Under the pieces are notes generated by a model. The model saw only the letters and a program-made list of their open reading frames with translations, had not been told where the DNA came from and did not search any database. Below are positions 8,155 through 17,101 of a DNA stretch of 64,000 nt, one piece after another (position 1 is the stretch's first letter; each line of letters starts with the position of its first letter). The stretch is from DASXYG01 sp036502625 (GTDB lineage Bacteria > Actinomycetota > Actinomycetes > Streptosporangiales > Streptosporangiaceae). The position numbers were made by a program, and so were the translations under genes. Location: positions 38,177 through 102,176 of the forward strand of contig DASXYG010000079.1 of the NCBI GenBank assembly GCA_036502625.1, in the 5' to 3' direction.

Positions 8155-10335
8155 CTACCGCTCGTGCGGAATGTCGTACCGGCCGAGGGTCATGACCTTG
8201 TCCCAGGCGGCCGCGAAGTCCCGTACGAACCTCTCCCGCGCGTCGTCGGCCGCGTACGCCTCGGCCAGCGCCCGCAGCTCGGAGTGGGAGCCGAACACGA
8301 GGTCGACGCGGCTGCCGGTCCACCTGAGCTCCCCGGTGACGCGGTCGCGGCCCTCGTACGTCTCCGCGTCGCCGCCGGCGGGCGTCCAGATGACGCCCAT
8401 GTCGAGCAGGTTGACGAAGAAGTCGTTGGTCAGCACCCCGGGGGTCGAGGTGAGCACACCCAGCGGGGAACGCCCGCAGTTCGCGTCCAGCACGCGCAGG
8501 CCCCCCACGAGGACGGTCATCTCGGGCGCGGTCAGCCCCAGCAGGCCGGCGCGGTCGACCAGCAGGTGCTCCGGCGGCAGGCGGGTGTCCTTGCCGCGGT
8601 GGTTGCGGAACCCGTCGGAGTCCGGTTCGAGCGCCGCGAACCACTCCTCGTCGGTCCACTCTTGCGGCGCGTCCATGCGCCCCGGGCGGAAGGGGACCGC
8701 GATGTCGTGGCCGCCGGCGCGGGCGGCCCGCTCGATCGCGGCGCATCCGCCGAGCACGATCAGGTCGGCCAGCGAGACCCTCATGCCGTCCGTACGGGCG
8801 GCATTGAACGACCCGCGGATCTCGTCCAGGACGGGCAGCACGCGCTCCAGCGTGTCCGGGTCGTTGACCGGCCAGCCGCGCTGCGGTCCGAGGCGGATCC
8901 GGGCCCCGTTGGCCCCGCCGCGCCCGTCACTGCACCGATACGTCGACGCCGACGCCCACGCGGTGAACACCAGCTCGGCGGCCGGCAGCCCCGAGCCGAG
9001 GATCCGCGTCTTCAGCTCCGCGATCTCCGCGGCCCCGATCAGCCCGTGGTCCACGGCCGGGATCGGGTCCTGCCAGAGCAGCCGTTCCGCGGGGACCAGC
9101 GGGCCGAGGTAGCGCTCGCGCGGGCCCATGTCCAGGTGCGTCAGCTTGAACCAGGCGCGGGCGAACGCGTCCGCGAGCTGGTCCGGGTGTTCGTGGAAGC
9201 GCCGCGCGATCGGTTCGTACGCCGGGTCGTACCGCAGCGCGAGGTCGGTCGTCAGGATGGTCGGATGGTGGGTCCGCGACGGATCGTGGGCGTCCGGCAC
9301 GGTGCCCGCCCCGCCTCCGTCGCGGGGGATCCACTGCCACAGGCCCGCGGGGCTCAGCTCAAGCTCCCACTCGTAGCCGTACAGGCTCGCGAAGAAGCCG
9401 TTGTCCCACCGCGTCGGCGCGGTCGTCCACGTTCCTTCCAGCCCGCTGGAGACGGCGTCGGCGCCCATGCCCGTTCCGTGGTCGCTCTGCCAGCCCAGGC
9501 CCTGCCGCTCCAGCGGCGCGCCCTCGGGGTCCGGGCCGAGATGGCGGTCCGGGTCGGCCGCGCCGTGGGTCTTGCCGAAGGTGTGCCCGCCCGCGATCAG
9601 CGCGACGGTCTCCGCGTCGTCGAACCCCATGAGGCGGAACGTGTCGCGGATGTCGCGGGCCGAGGTCCGCGGGTCCGGGACGGTGTTCGGCCCCTCCGGG
9701 TTGACGTAGATGAGCCCCATCTGGTCGGCGGCCAGCGGGCTCTCCAGCTCCCGTACGCGGTCGTGCCGCTTGTCGTCGAGCCAGGCGCGCTCGGGACCCC
9801 AGTACGCGTCGGCGTCGGCCGCCCAGGCGTCGCGCCGGCCGCCGGCGAAGCCGAAGGTGGTGAAGCCCATCGACTCCAGGGCCCGGTTGCCCGCGAAGAC
9901 CAGCAGGTCCGCCCAGGAGATCGCGCGGCCGTACTTCTTCTTCACCGGCCACAGCAGGCGGCGCGCCTTGTCCAGATTGCGGTTGTCCGGCCAGCCGTTC
10001 TGCGGCGCGAAGCGCTGCATGCCGGTGGACGCGCCGCCGCGGCCGTCGGCGGCGCGGTACGTACCGGCCTCGTGCCAGACCATCCGGAGCACCAGCGGCC
10101 CGTAGTGGCCGAAGTCCGCGGGCCACCACTTTTGTGAGGTGGTCAGGACCGCGTCCACGTCCGCGGCCAGGGCGTCGAGGTCGAGCGCGCGGAACGCCGC
10201 GGCGTAGTCGAAGTCCGCGCCCAGGGGATCGGCCTCGGGCGGGTTGGTCCGCAGGATCGCCAGGTCGAGCCGGTACGGCCACCAGTCGCGGTTGCCGGCG
10301 CCGCCGGCCGGGTGGTGACGGGGCCGGGCGCTCAT
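8155..10335 (-). CDS. katG: Catalase-peroxidase KatG
   Basis: A 726-residue bifunctional haem catalase-peroxidase with the duplicated class I peroxidase fold. The distal site is R84-W87-H88 (RMVWHEAG) and the proximal haem His is in IAGGHTFGKTHG. The Trp of WHEAG, the Tyr of GLIYVNPEGP and the Met of DTFRLMGF form the Met-Tyr-Trp adduct needed for catalase activity. The second, haem-free half starts near residue 420 (AWFKLTHLDMGP). Length is normal. The ATG at 10335 overlaps the stop of the upstream regulator (ATGA), so translation is coupled. It removes hydrogen peroxide in the cytoplasm. Confidence 0.97.
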   Translation of the reverse strand: MSARPRHHPAGGAGNRDWWPYRLDLAILRTNPPEADPLGADFDYAAAFRALDLDALAADVDAVLTTSQKWWPADFGHYGPLVLRMVWHEAGTYRAADGRGGASTGMQRFAPQNGWPDNRNLDKARRLLWPVKKKYGRAISWADLLVFAGNRALESMGFTTFGFAGGRRDAWAADADAYWGPERAWLDDKRHDRVRELESPLAADQMGLIYVNPEGPNTVPDPRTSARDIRDTFRLMGFDDAETVALIAGGHTFGKTHGAADPDRHLGPDPEGAPLERQGLGWQSDHGTGMGADAVSSGLEGTWTTAPTRWDNGFFASLYGYEWELELSPAGLWQWIPRDGGGAGTVPDAHDPSRTHHPTILTTDLALRYDPAYEPIARRFHEHPDQLADAFARAWFKLTHLDMGPRERYLGPLVPAERLLWQDPIPAVDHGLIGAAEIAELKTRILGSGLPAAELVFTAWASASTYRCSDGRGGANGARIRLGPQRGWPVNDPDTLERVLPVLDEIRGSFNAARTDGMRVSLADLIVLGGCAAIERAARAGGHDIAVPFRPGRMDAPQEWTDEEWFAALEPDSDGFRNHRGKDTRLPPEHLLVDRAGLLGLTAPEMTVLVGGLRVLDANCGRSPLGVLTSTPGVLTNDFFVNLLDMGVIWTPAGGDAETYEGRDRVTGELRWTGSRVDLVFGSHSELRALAEAYAADDARERFVRDFAAAWDKVMTLGRYDIPHER

Positions 10336-11726
10336 ATGTCCAGCGCTCGTCGTACGGCGGGCGCGTTCCGCCGGGAGACCGGCACCATCGTGCTCTCCGG
10401 GTTGTCCATGACGAGGGACAGGTCGCCCTTGGCGCCGCGCTCGATCTCCCTGACCCGGCTCAGGTTGACCACGTACCGGCGGTGCACCCGCAGGAACCCG
10501 GCATCGGCCAGGTCGCCGTCGAACTTGTCCAGGCCGGGTGAGGCGGCGCGCAGCCGCCCCTCGTCGGTGCACAGCCACACGTCGTTTCCCTCCGATTCGG
10601 CGAAGGAGACCTCCGGCGGACGCAGCAGGACCAGCCGGTTGTTCCGGGTCGCGACCACGTGGCGCGGACGTGTCGAAGCGAGGGCCGGCCCTGTCGCCGG
10701 AGGGACCTTCTCCCCGTCAGGGGCGCCGAACGTGACCAGGCTCCCGATCAGGTGCCCGGCCTGGAAGAGGGGGCGGAGGCTGACCGTGGTCGGCTCGTCG
10801 CAGAGGTGGGTGAAGATCTGGGTCGAGCCGACCCAGTCGGGATCGCGTACCGCCTGGCGGCTGCCGTAGCGGGCGGCCTCGATCAGCTCCGGCAGGCCGG
10901 GCTTCCACCGTACGGTCGGGTCGAGCGCCGGCGTGGAGGCGGGCACGCCCATCAGCACGCTCGCCGTCTCGTCCGCGATCACCACCTTGCCCGCGGTGTC
11001 CAGGACCGCGAGCGCGGCCGACGGGCGCGCCCTGGCCTGGGAGAACGCCGCCACCAGCTCGGCGCCGCTGTCGCGTGCGCGCCTGCGCAGCTTCTGCTGG
11101 GTCTTGGTGGCCGCGTTCGTCAGCCAGGCCGGGACGGCCACGGGGAGCTGCCCGCGCCAGAAGGAGATGTTCAGGACCGCGAGCGGCTCGTGGCTGGCCA
11201 CGTCACGTACGGCGATGCCCGCGCAGGCCCAGTCGTGGAACGCCTGGCACCAGTGTTCGGCCCCCCGGATCACGACGGGCCCGTGCGTCTCCAGGGCCGT
11301 CCCCATGCCGTTGGTGCCGGTCGCGCCCTCGGACCAGCAGAACCACGGCGCCATCGTGCAGTCGGTGGCCCTGGCGACGACGGCCTGGTCGCCCCATTCG
11401 GCGAGGATCCGGCCGGTGGCGTCGGTGATGGTGACGACGCCGCCGAGGTTGGCGACCTCGTGCGCCACGGTCGCGGCCCGGAAGCTCAGCTCGGCGATGA
11501 CCACGTCGTGTTCCGGGCTGTGGTCGGCCTGCGCGACGGCGACCGGTGCCTGCGTCAGTTGCGGGTCCACCCGGTGCTGGTCGCGGCAGCGGTGCCAGGA
11601 GATCGCCACCTCGGGCCTGACCCCCGGAACCTGGTCCTCGCCCTGGACGAACCGTTCCCACGCCGCGAGCACGGTCGCGCTGTCGAGCTTCGCCGGCATG
11701 CGCCCGGGACGATGTGCATCCCACAT
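10332..11726 (-). CDS. GAF sensor / LytTR DNA-binding regulator, coupled to katG
   Basis: A 464-residue transcription regulator with an uncommon build. The N-terminal half resembles the AcoR/DhaR sensor part of enhancer-binding proteins (SWHRCRDQHRVDP, then a GAF-like region with CTMAPWFCWSEGATGTNGMGTAL near residues 120-150). No AAA+ sigma-54 module follows. Instead, a second PAS/GAF-like stretch leads to a C-terminal LytTR domain (SFAESEGNDVWL... FLRVHRRYVVNLSRVREIE). The ATG at 11726 gives the best alignment with such N-termini, although its ribosome site is weak; MPAKL at 11699 is an alternative. Its stop overlaps the katG start, so regulation of katG is the natural inference. Cysteines near the GAF site could sense redox state, which is speculative. 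Confidence 0.8.
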   Translation of the reverse strand: MWDAHRPGRMPAKLDSATVLAAWERFVQGEDQVPGVRPEVAISWHRCRDQHRVDPQLTQAPVAVAQADHSPEHDVVIAELSFRAATVAHEVANLGGVVTITDATGRILAEWGDQAVVARATDCTMAPWFCWSEGATGTNGMGTALETHGPVVIRGAEHWCQAFHDWACAGIAVRDVASHEPLAVLNISFWRGQLPVAVPAWLTNAATKTQQKLRRRARDSGAELVAAFSQARARPSAALAVLDTAGKVVIADETASVLMGVPASTPALDPTVRWKPGLPELIEAARYGSRQAVRDPDWVGSTQIFTHLCDEPTTVSLRPLFQAGHLIGSLVTFGAPDGEKVPPATGPALASTRPRHVVATRNNRLVLLRPPEVSFAESEGNDVWLCTDEGRLRAASPGLDKFDGDLADAGFLRVHRRYVVNLSRVREIERGAKGDLSLVMDNPESTMVPVSRRNAPAVRRALDI

Positions 11727-11856
11727 GGTGGAGCACCACCCTCGGCAGGCCGTATACAGAGGTGCAGCCGTCAGCCTAGGTATCGCTTTTGGACGATGAC
11801 ACCCTCCCGGGCGCTTCATGCACCTATCCACGGCGACTCGCTCACGGCCCGGACCG

Positions 11857-11936
11857 ATTCCAAGAATCGCGTTCTTCGAAGGGGCGCGGGGATTCCCGCC
11901 GGCCATAAGAACCGCTCTGCTCGCAGGTCAGCCAGT
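11857..11936 (+). other. Orphan CRISPR leader-like segment
   Basis: This stretch matches two pieces of DNA around the main CRISPR array at 53.4-53.7 kb. Bases 11857-11903 (AGAATCGCGTTCTT, AAGGGGC, GATTCCC) match 53363-53412, and CTCGCAGGTCAGCCAGTG just before the orphan repeat matches the last 18 bases of the array-1 leader with one change. It lies in the 319-bp gap between the katG regulator and the giant hemopexin/ILEI gene, which has no gene of its own. Confidence 0.65.
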
Positions 11937-11964
11937 GTGCTCCCCGCGTGCGCGGGACGGTCCT
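11937..11964 (+). repeat. Single decayed CRISPR repeat
   Basis: A 28-base copy of the type I-E repeat found 42 kb downstream. It starts GTGCTCCCCGC and keeps GCGCGGG and GGTCC, but has GT for AC in the loop, one lost G and two end changes. The stem CCCCGC/GCGGG is partly kept. No second repeat follows within one spacer length, so it is not an array. It ends 81 bp before the start of the downstream gene. Confidence 0.7.
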
Positions 11965-12045
11965 GTCGCCGTGTCATCCGCGGGCGTCCGGTTCTGGCCG
12001 GGAGGGGGATCTCGGGGGGGTTGCGGTGTGTAATCGGCCTGGGGG

Positions 12046-15000
12046 GTGTCGAACGGGACGGTGGTGGGCGCTGTGGCGGACGCGCGGTTGGTCGATGCCG
12101 TGTTCCTTCTTCCCGATGGGAACTTCCGGGTCGTGCGGCGGAACCAGGTTCATTCGACTGAGGGGGATCCGGGCGGGGCCGCGCCGCTCGGGACGGCTTA
12201 TCCGTCGCTGCCGCTGTTGTTCACCTCGGGGGCGCGGACCGGGTACGTACGGCCGGACGGGGCGCTCGGTTTCGTCAAGGGCGGCTACGTTCACCAGACG
12301 GACTGGGCGGCCGGCACGGTCAAGACGCTGGGCGAGGTGTTCGCCGGGCTGCCGGCGGACTTCCAGGCGGGCGTCGACGTGATGTACATGTACCCGACGG
12401 GCGTGCCGGGGTTCGTCAAGGGCGGCCTGGTGCACCACGGCGACTGGGCGGCCGGGGCGACGAAGACGATCGCGGAGCTGTTCCCGGGGCTGCCGGCGGA
12501 CTTCAACACCGGCGTGGACGCCGCGTACATGCACCCCAACGGCGTGCTCGGCTTCGTCAAGGGCGGCGTGGTGCACCACGCCGACTGGCCGACCGGCTAC
12601 TCGCTGACACTCGAGCAGAAGTTCCCCTCGCTGCCGATGGGCTGGACGCGCGGTGACCGGCCGATCACGTACCTCGTGCGCTCGGCGGGTACGGCGTCAC
12701 GCATCCAGGCGGACGAGGAGACGCTGGTACCGGACAACGACCTGGCGCGCGGCGGCCTGATGGTCATGGTCATCGACCCGGCCGACGGCCAGGTCCTTAC
12801 GTCCGGCTGGTATGCCGCGCAGGGCGGCGGCCCGGGCGCGGATCCCTTCGCCGAGCTCGTGGAGGGCGTCCCGGCGGGGCGGTGGGTCGCGGTCGCGGCC
12901 TGCGCCCCGTCGGACGGGCCGCTCGACGAGCGGGTGGCGCGCGCCTGCGAGTCGCTGGGCAGCTCGGCGGTCCGCGACCTGCGGCCCGGCGACGCCTGGG
13001 CCATGCTGGGGCGGCGCGGGCTGGCCCGCGGCCTGGCGCGGGAGCGTACGGGTACGGCCCCCGGCGCGGCGGAGATCTCCGGCACGTTCGCGCCCGAGGC
13101 CGACGCCGACCCCGCCGCGATCCGGGTGACGGCGACGGCCGCGAACCGCCGCGAGGCGAGCAACGTCGAGGTCCAGGAGACCGTGGTGACGCCGAAGCGG
13201 GGCATGGACGACTGGACGATCACGGTGGTCGTCATCGACGATGCGACAGGCGTGGTCGACCGGGTGAGCGGCTACGAGCCTGTGCGCAGCAAGGACGGCA
13301 AGACGGACCTCACGGAGGCGGAGCGGTTCGCCGCCGACATCGAGAAGCTGCCGCCCGGGAAGCTCGTCGCGATCGTCGACTCGCACGGCGCCGCGAAGAA
13401 CTTCACCGAACGCGCGCACCAGGCATGCGACTCGCTCGGCGGCAAGTACAGCAGGCAGGTGCGGTACGCCGCGCGGTGGTCGTTGGTCGGGGTGAAGGGT
13501 TCGCCGCCCGGTACGGCGGCGGAGGCGTGGGGCGACGGCCTGGGCGACAGCGAGATCAGCCGGTACTGGCACGTGCTGTCCCATGCGGGCGGCCCGACGC
13601 CGTTCGCGCTGTCGGTGCTGTCGACCGGCTGGGTGTCCCGCGGCCCGTTCGACCTGTCGATCGGCGGGCTGACGCCGGACGAACTGCCGATGAAGGACTG
13701 GCAGGACACCACCGGGCTGCATGTCGTGGTCATCGACGAGATCACCGGGCAACTGCTCGGCTCGAGAATCTTCCAGACGCAGAGTTCTGCCGCGGAGGCC
13801 GACGCCTTCGCCGCGTACGTCGAGGCGTTGCCCGTCGGGCGGCTGGTGGTCGCGGGGACGCGGGGTTCGAGCGCGGAGAAGCTGACGCCGCGGGCCTTAC
13901 GCGCCTGCGAGTCGCTGGGCAGCGGGCTGATCCGCCAGGTGACCAAGGACGTGGCCTGGGCGCTGATCGGCCGCAAGGGCTGCGCGCCGGGGGCGGCGGC
14001 GGAGGTCTTCGCGTCGGACGGTTCTACGTGGGTGTCGCTCGCCGCCCCGATCGCCATGGCCGAGGCCGGGGTGGCCCGGCCGTTCGTCGTGCTGGACGCG
14101 GGGGCGGTCGCGGGTGCGCCGGACACCTCACTGGCCACGACGTTCAACCCCGAGGCGGTGCGCCTGCCGGACCGGCGCGGCGCGCTGCGGGCGGCGATGT
14201 TCGACGCCGTCACCGGCGACGTCGTGGACGCCCAGGTTTTCGACCTCACCGCGGGCGGGTCGGCATCGTTCGCGGCCTGGGTGAAGCCGCTGAAGGACAA
14301 TCGCGTGGTGTCGGTGGTGCTCGACCCGGACGCGGGCTCGGCGCTGACGGAGGACGCGCTTCGCGCCTGCGAGTCGCTGGGCTCCGGCCTGGTCCGCAAG
14401 GCCGCGGTCGGCGGCGCCTGGTCGCTGGTGGGCCGCAAGGGCGGCAGACCGGACACGGTCGCGGAGTCGCTGGCGCCGACGAGCGTGTCCAGCGCGTACT
14501 GGCTGTTCCCCGACATTCGGAACCCGGGGTCGGGCTTCAGCGTGTCCATACGCGCCGGAGGGGACTACACGCGGATCTCCTCGCTCGGCGCGACCGTGCC
14601 GATCGCCGCAGGCTACGGGCCGGGGCTCAACGCGGTGGTGCTCGACGAGGCCACCGGCCGGACGCTGTCGGCGGACCGGTACGACGTCGTCGCCGATCCC
14701 GGTGCCGCCGACCGGTTCGCCAAGCTGGTCGAGGCGGCGCCGCCGGGCCGGATCATCGCGGTCGCCGCTGTCGGCGTCGACGCGACGGCGCTGCCGGACC
14801 GCGCGCTGCGCGCCGCCGAGCTGCTGGGCAGCGGGCTGATCCGGACGCTGACCGCCGACTGCTCGTGGTGCATGGCCGGCGTCCGCGGCTTCGCGCCCGG
14901 GTCGGCGCTGGAACGGACCCGCCCGTCGGGGACGTCGGCGCTGGCGACCTGGATCCCGTTCCCTCCACGGTCACTCCTCCCCTTCATCGCGGCGGCGACG

Positions 15001-16074
15001 GCCGGGCTCATCGTCTTCACGGTCGGCTCGATCGTCGCCTTGAACAAGCTGACCGATGTCCTCCACCAGCCACAGGCCCAGGCGCTACCCCCCGCGCCGC
15101 CGCCGCTGCCCGCCGGCCCCCGCTACGACCAGGGCACCGTCCTCGTCGCGCACAACGCGTTCAACAACACGCACGACGGCGCGTGGCCGCACGACCGGCA
15201 GCAGAACCTGTCGATCCCGGAGCAGCTCCGCTACGGGGTGCGCGGCCTGGCGATCGACATTCACCGGTACACACCCCCGGGCGGCACCCAGGGGCTGTAT
15301 CTCTGCCACGGATGGTGCGTCGACAACTGGTGGCGGCCGGGGCTCCAACTGCGCACGTTCGCCCAGATGCTCACCGACGTCGTGCCGTTCCTCCAAGCCA
15401 ACCCCAACGAGATCGTGACGATCCTCATCGAGAGCGAGGCCGGCTGGAACCCGAACGCCGCGCAGAACCAGCTCTTCGTGGACGCCCTCGTCAGCAGCGG
15501 CGCGATGCCGTACACGTTCTGGCCGGATCCTCCCGTGCCCGCCGGGGGCAACATGTGGAACCCGGCGGTCAACCCCGGCGGGGGAACGGCGTTCACCTGG
15601 CCGACGGTAGCCGACATGCAGGCGAGGGGAACGCGGCTGGTGTTCTTCGTCGACCGGCGGAACGGCGACCCGCCGTCGATCCAGCACCCGCTGCCGTTCG
15701 TGTGGCGCTACGTGCGGGAATCCGATTTCGGTCTCCAGGGCAACTGGGAGCCCGGCTCGCCGATGGCCGAACGCGGGCAGAGCCGGGGCGGCCAGCCGAC
15801 CCGGACGCTGAACCTGCTCAACCACTTCGCCACCGCGCCCGCGTTGACCGCGACAACCGCGGTCAACCGGTACAACGTGATGCTCGGCCGGGTCATCGAC
15901 TACGCGAACACGTTCCACGCCATCCCCACCTTCATCGAGGTCGACTTCGTCGATGAAGGCGACGCGCGCCGCTTGGTGGACAACCTGAACACGCACGTGT
16001 GGCCCGCCGCCAACCCGATCACCGAGGTGGCGAACCTGCCGCTGGACCCCGCCACCCCGCCGACGACCATCTGA
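12046..16074 (+). CDS. Giant hemopexin-like / 5x ILEI / TM / PI-PLC-like protein
   Basis: A 1342-residue protein of unusual domain order. Residues ~10-205 hold hemopexin-like repeats; GFVKGG recurs with an exact period of 47 residues (nt 12271, 12412, 12553), each with xHHxDW and LPADF. Five ILEI/FAM3-like domains follow (about residues 236-340, 388-500, 556-660, 711-812, 858-957), each with VVxxDxxTG, a P(P/V/A)GR or similar turn, RACESLGS and W(A/S)LxGxKG. Repeat spacing is 160, 160, 154 and 149 residues. One membrane span lies at ~976-999. The C-terminal ~315 residues are PI-PLC X-like, with putative catalytic His in VAHNAFNN and YLCHGWC and the acidic FDI-like AIDIH. There is no N-terminal signal peptide; the single span may act as a signal anchor with the PLC domain outside. 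GTG start chosen because an in-frame stop lies 15 nt upstream. Function unknown. Confidence 0.8.
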   Translation: MSNGTVVGAVADARLVDAVFLLPDGNFRVVRRNQVHSTEGDPGGAAPLGTAYPSLPLLFTSGARTGYVRPDGALGFVKGGYVHQTDWAAGTVKTLGEVFAGLPADFQAGVDVMYMYPTGVPGFVKGGLVHHGDWAAGATKTIAELFPGLPADFNTGVDAAYMHPNGVLGFVKGGVVHHADWPTGYSLTLEQKFPSLPMGWTRGDRPITYLVRSAGTASRIQADEETLVPDNDLARGGLMVMVIDPADGQVLTSGWYAAQGGGPGADPFAELVEGVPAGRWVAVAACAPSDGPLDERVARACESLGSSAVRDLRPGDAWAMLGRRGLARGLARERTGTAPGAAEISGTFAPEADADPAAIRVTATAANRREASNVEVQETVVTPKRGMDDWTITVVVIDDATGVVDRVSGYEPVRSKDGKTDLTEAERFAADIEKLPPGKLVAIVDSHGAAKNFTERAHQACDSLGGKYSRQVRYAARWSLVGVKGSPPGTAAEAWGDGLGDSEISRYWHVLSHAGGPTPFALSVLSTGWVSRGPFDLSIGGLTPDELPMKDWQDTTGLHVVVIDEITGQLLGSRIFQTQSSAAEADAFAAYVEALPVGRLVVAGTRGSSAEKLTPRALRACESLGSGLIRQVTKDVAWALIGRKGCAPGAAAEVFASDGSTWVSLAAPIAMAEAGVARPFVVLDAGAVAGAPDTSLATTFNPEAVRLPDRRGALRAAMFDAVTGDVVDAQVFDLTAGGSASFAAWVKPLKDNRVVSVVLDPDAGSALTEDALRACESLGSGLVRKAAVGGAWSLVGRKGGRPDTVAESLAPTSVSSAYWLFPDIRNPGSGFSVSIRAGGDYTRISSLGATVPIAAGYGPGLNAVVLDEATGRTLSADRYDVVADPGAADRFAKLVEAAPPGRIIAVAAVGVDATALPDRALRAAELLGSGLIRTLTADCSWCMAGVRGFAPGSALERTRPSGTSALATWIPFPPRSLLPFIAAATAGLIVFTVGSIVALNKLTDVLHQPQAQALPPAPPPLPAGPRYDQGTVLVAHNAFNNTHDGAWPHDRQQNLSIPEQLRYGVRGLAIDIHRYTPPGGTQGLYLCHGWCVDNWWRPGLQLRTFAQMLTDVVPFLQANPNEIVTILIESEAGWNPNAAQNQLFVDALVSSGAMPYTFWPDPPVPAGGNMWNPAVNPGGGTAFTWPTVADMQARGTRLVFFVDRRNGDPPSIQHPLPFVWRYVRESDFGLQGNWEPGSPMAERGQSRGGQPTRTLNLLNHFATAPALTATTAVNRYNVMLGRVIDYANTFHAIPTFIEVDFVDEGDARRLVDNLNTHVWPAANPITEVANLPLDPATPPTTI

Positions 16075-16210
16075 GCCCACCGGACGGGTTCATCCGTTGC
16101 GGGGCGGCACAGGCGGGTGGTCGTCCGCGCCTAACGGGACAAATTTGTTGACGATCGCAAGGAGGATGTCTAGCGTCCGGGGAAACACCGCAGACGGGGA
16201 GGACCCGGGC

Positions 16211-17095
16211 ATGGCCGTTGATCCCGCCGCTGTTGTCGCCATTGACGTCCACGTTCACGTGCACGCGTCGGTCGCCGCCGGTACGGGCGGTGACGGTGGC
16301 GGCGGGGACGAGCGGCTGCAGGCGATGGCCAGTTACTTCCGTACGGATGGGGTGGCGGCGAACACCACGCCGGACATCGCCGCCTACTACCGCGAACGCG
16401 ACATGGCCGCGGTCGTGTTCGGCGTGGACAGCGCGGCGGGCGGGCGGGCGGACGCGCCCACGAACGAGGAGATCGCGGAGCTGGCCGCGGAGAACTCCGA
16501 CGTGCTGATCCCGTTCGCGAGCATCGACCCGGCGCGCGGCGCGGACGGTGTGCGGATGGCGCGGGAGCTGATCGCGAACCACGCGGTGCGCGGCTTCAAG
16601 TTCCACCCGAACACGCAGGGCTTCTTCCCCAACGACCGCGCGGTGTACCCGCTGTACGAGGTGATCGCCGAGGCGGGGCTGATCGCGCTGTTCCACACCG
16701 GGCACAGCGGCGCGGGCGCGGGGCAGCCCGGTGGGGGCGGCATCCGGCTGAAGTACTCCAACCCCATGCACGTCGACGACGTCGCGGTCGACTTCCCCGG
16801 GATGCCGATCATCCTGGCGCACCCGTCGTTCCCCTGGCAGGACGAGGCGCTGTCGGTCGCGCTGCACAAGCCGGCCGTGTACATCTACCTGTCCGGCTGG
16901 TCGCCGAAGTACTTCTCCCCGCAGCTCGTCCAGTACGCCAACACGCTGCTGCGGGAGAAGGTGCTGTTCGGCTCGGACTACCCGCTGATCACACCGGACC
17001 GCTGGCTGCGGGACTTCGCCAACCTGGACATCCGTCCCGAGGTCCGGCCGCTGATCCTCAAGGACAACGCCGCGCGGCTGTTCGGGCTGGGGTAG
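16211..17095 (+). CDS. Amidohydrolase family protein (ACMSD-like)
   Basis: A 294-residue TIM-barrel metal-dependent hydrolase/decarboxylase of the amidohydrolase-2 family. Metal and catalytic motifs are in order: DVHVHVH near residue 12, GFKFHPNTQGF, ALFHTGHSG, ILAHPSFPW and FGSDYPL. The ATG at 16211 has GGGGAGGA 8 nt upstream; the longer open frame before it is not needed. The gene is 6 bp upstream of an acyl-CoA ligase, so the two are probably co-transcribed. Family members hydrolyse or decarboxylate aromatic or cyclic acids. The product could be activated by the ligase, which is inference. Confidence 0.85.
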   Translation: MAVDPAAVVAIDVHVHVHASVAAGTGGDGGGGDERLQAMASYFRTDGVAANTTPDIAAYYRERDMAAVVFGVDSAAGGRADAPTNEEIAELAAENSDVLIPFASIDPARGADGVRMARELIANHAVRGFKFHPNTQGFFPNDRAVYPLYEVIAEAGLIALFHTGHSGAGAGQPGGGGIRLKYSNPMHVDDVAVDFPGMPIILAHPSFPWQDEALSVALHKPAVYIYLSGWSPKYFSPQLVQYANTLLREKVLFGSDYPLITPDRWLRDFANLDIRPEVRPLILKDNAARLFGLG

Positions 17096-17101
17096 GACGC
17101 C

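Noticed and set aside
12882..15956. A 1024-residue open frame in +1 frame inside the giant gene
   Set aside because: Arg/Gly-rich shadow; the main frame carries the hemopexin, ILEI and PLC motifs.
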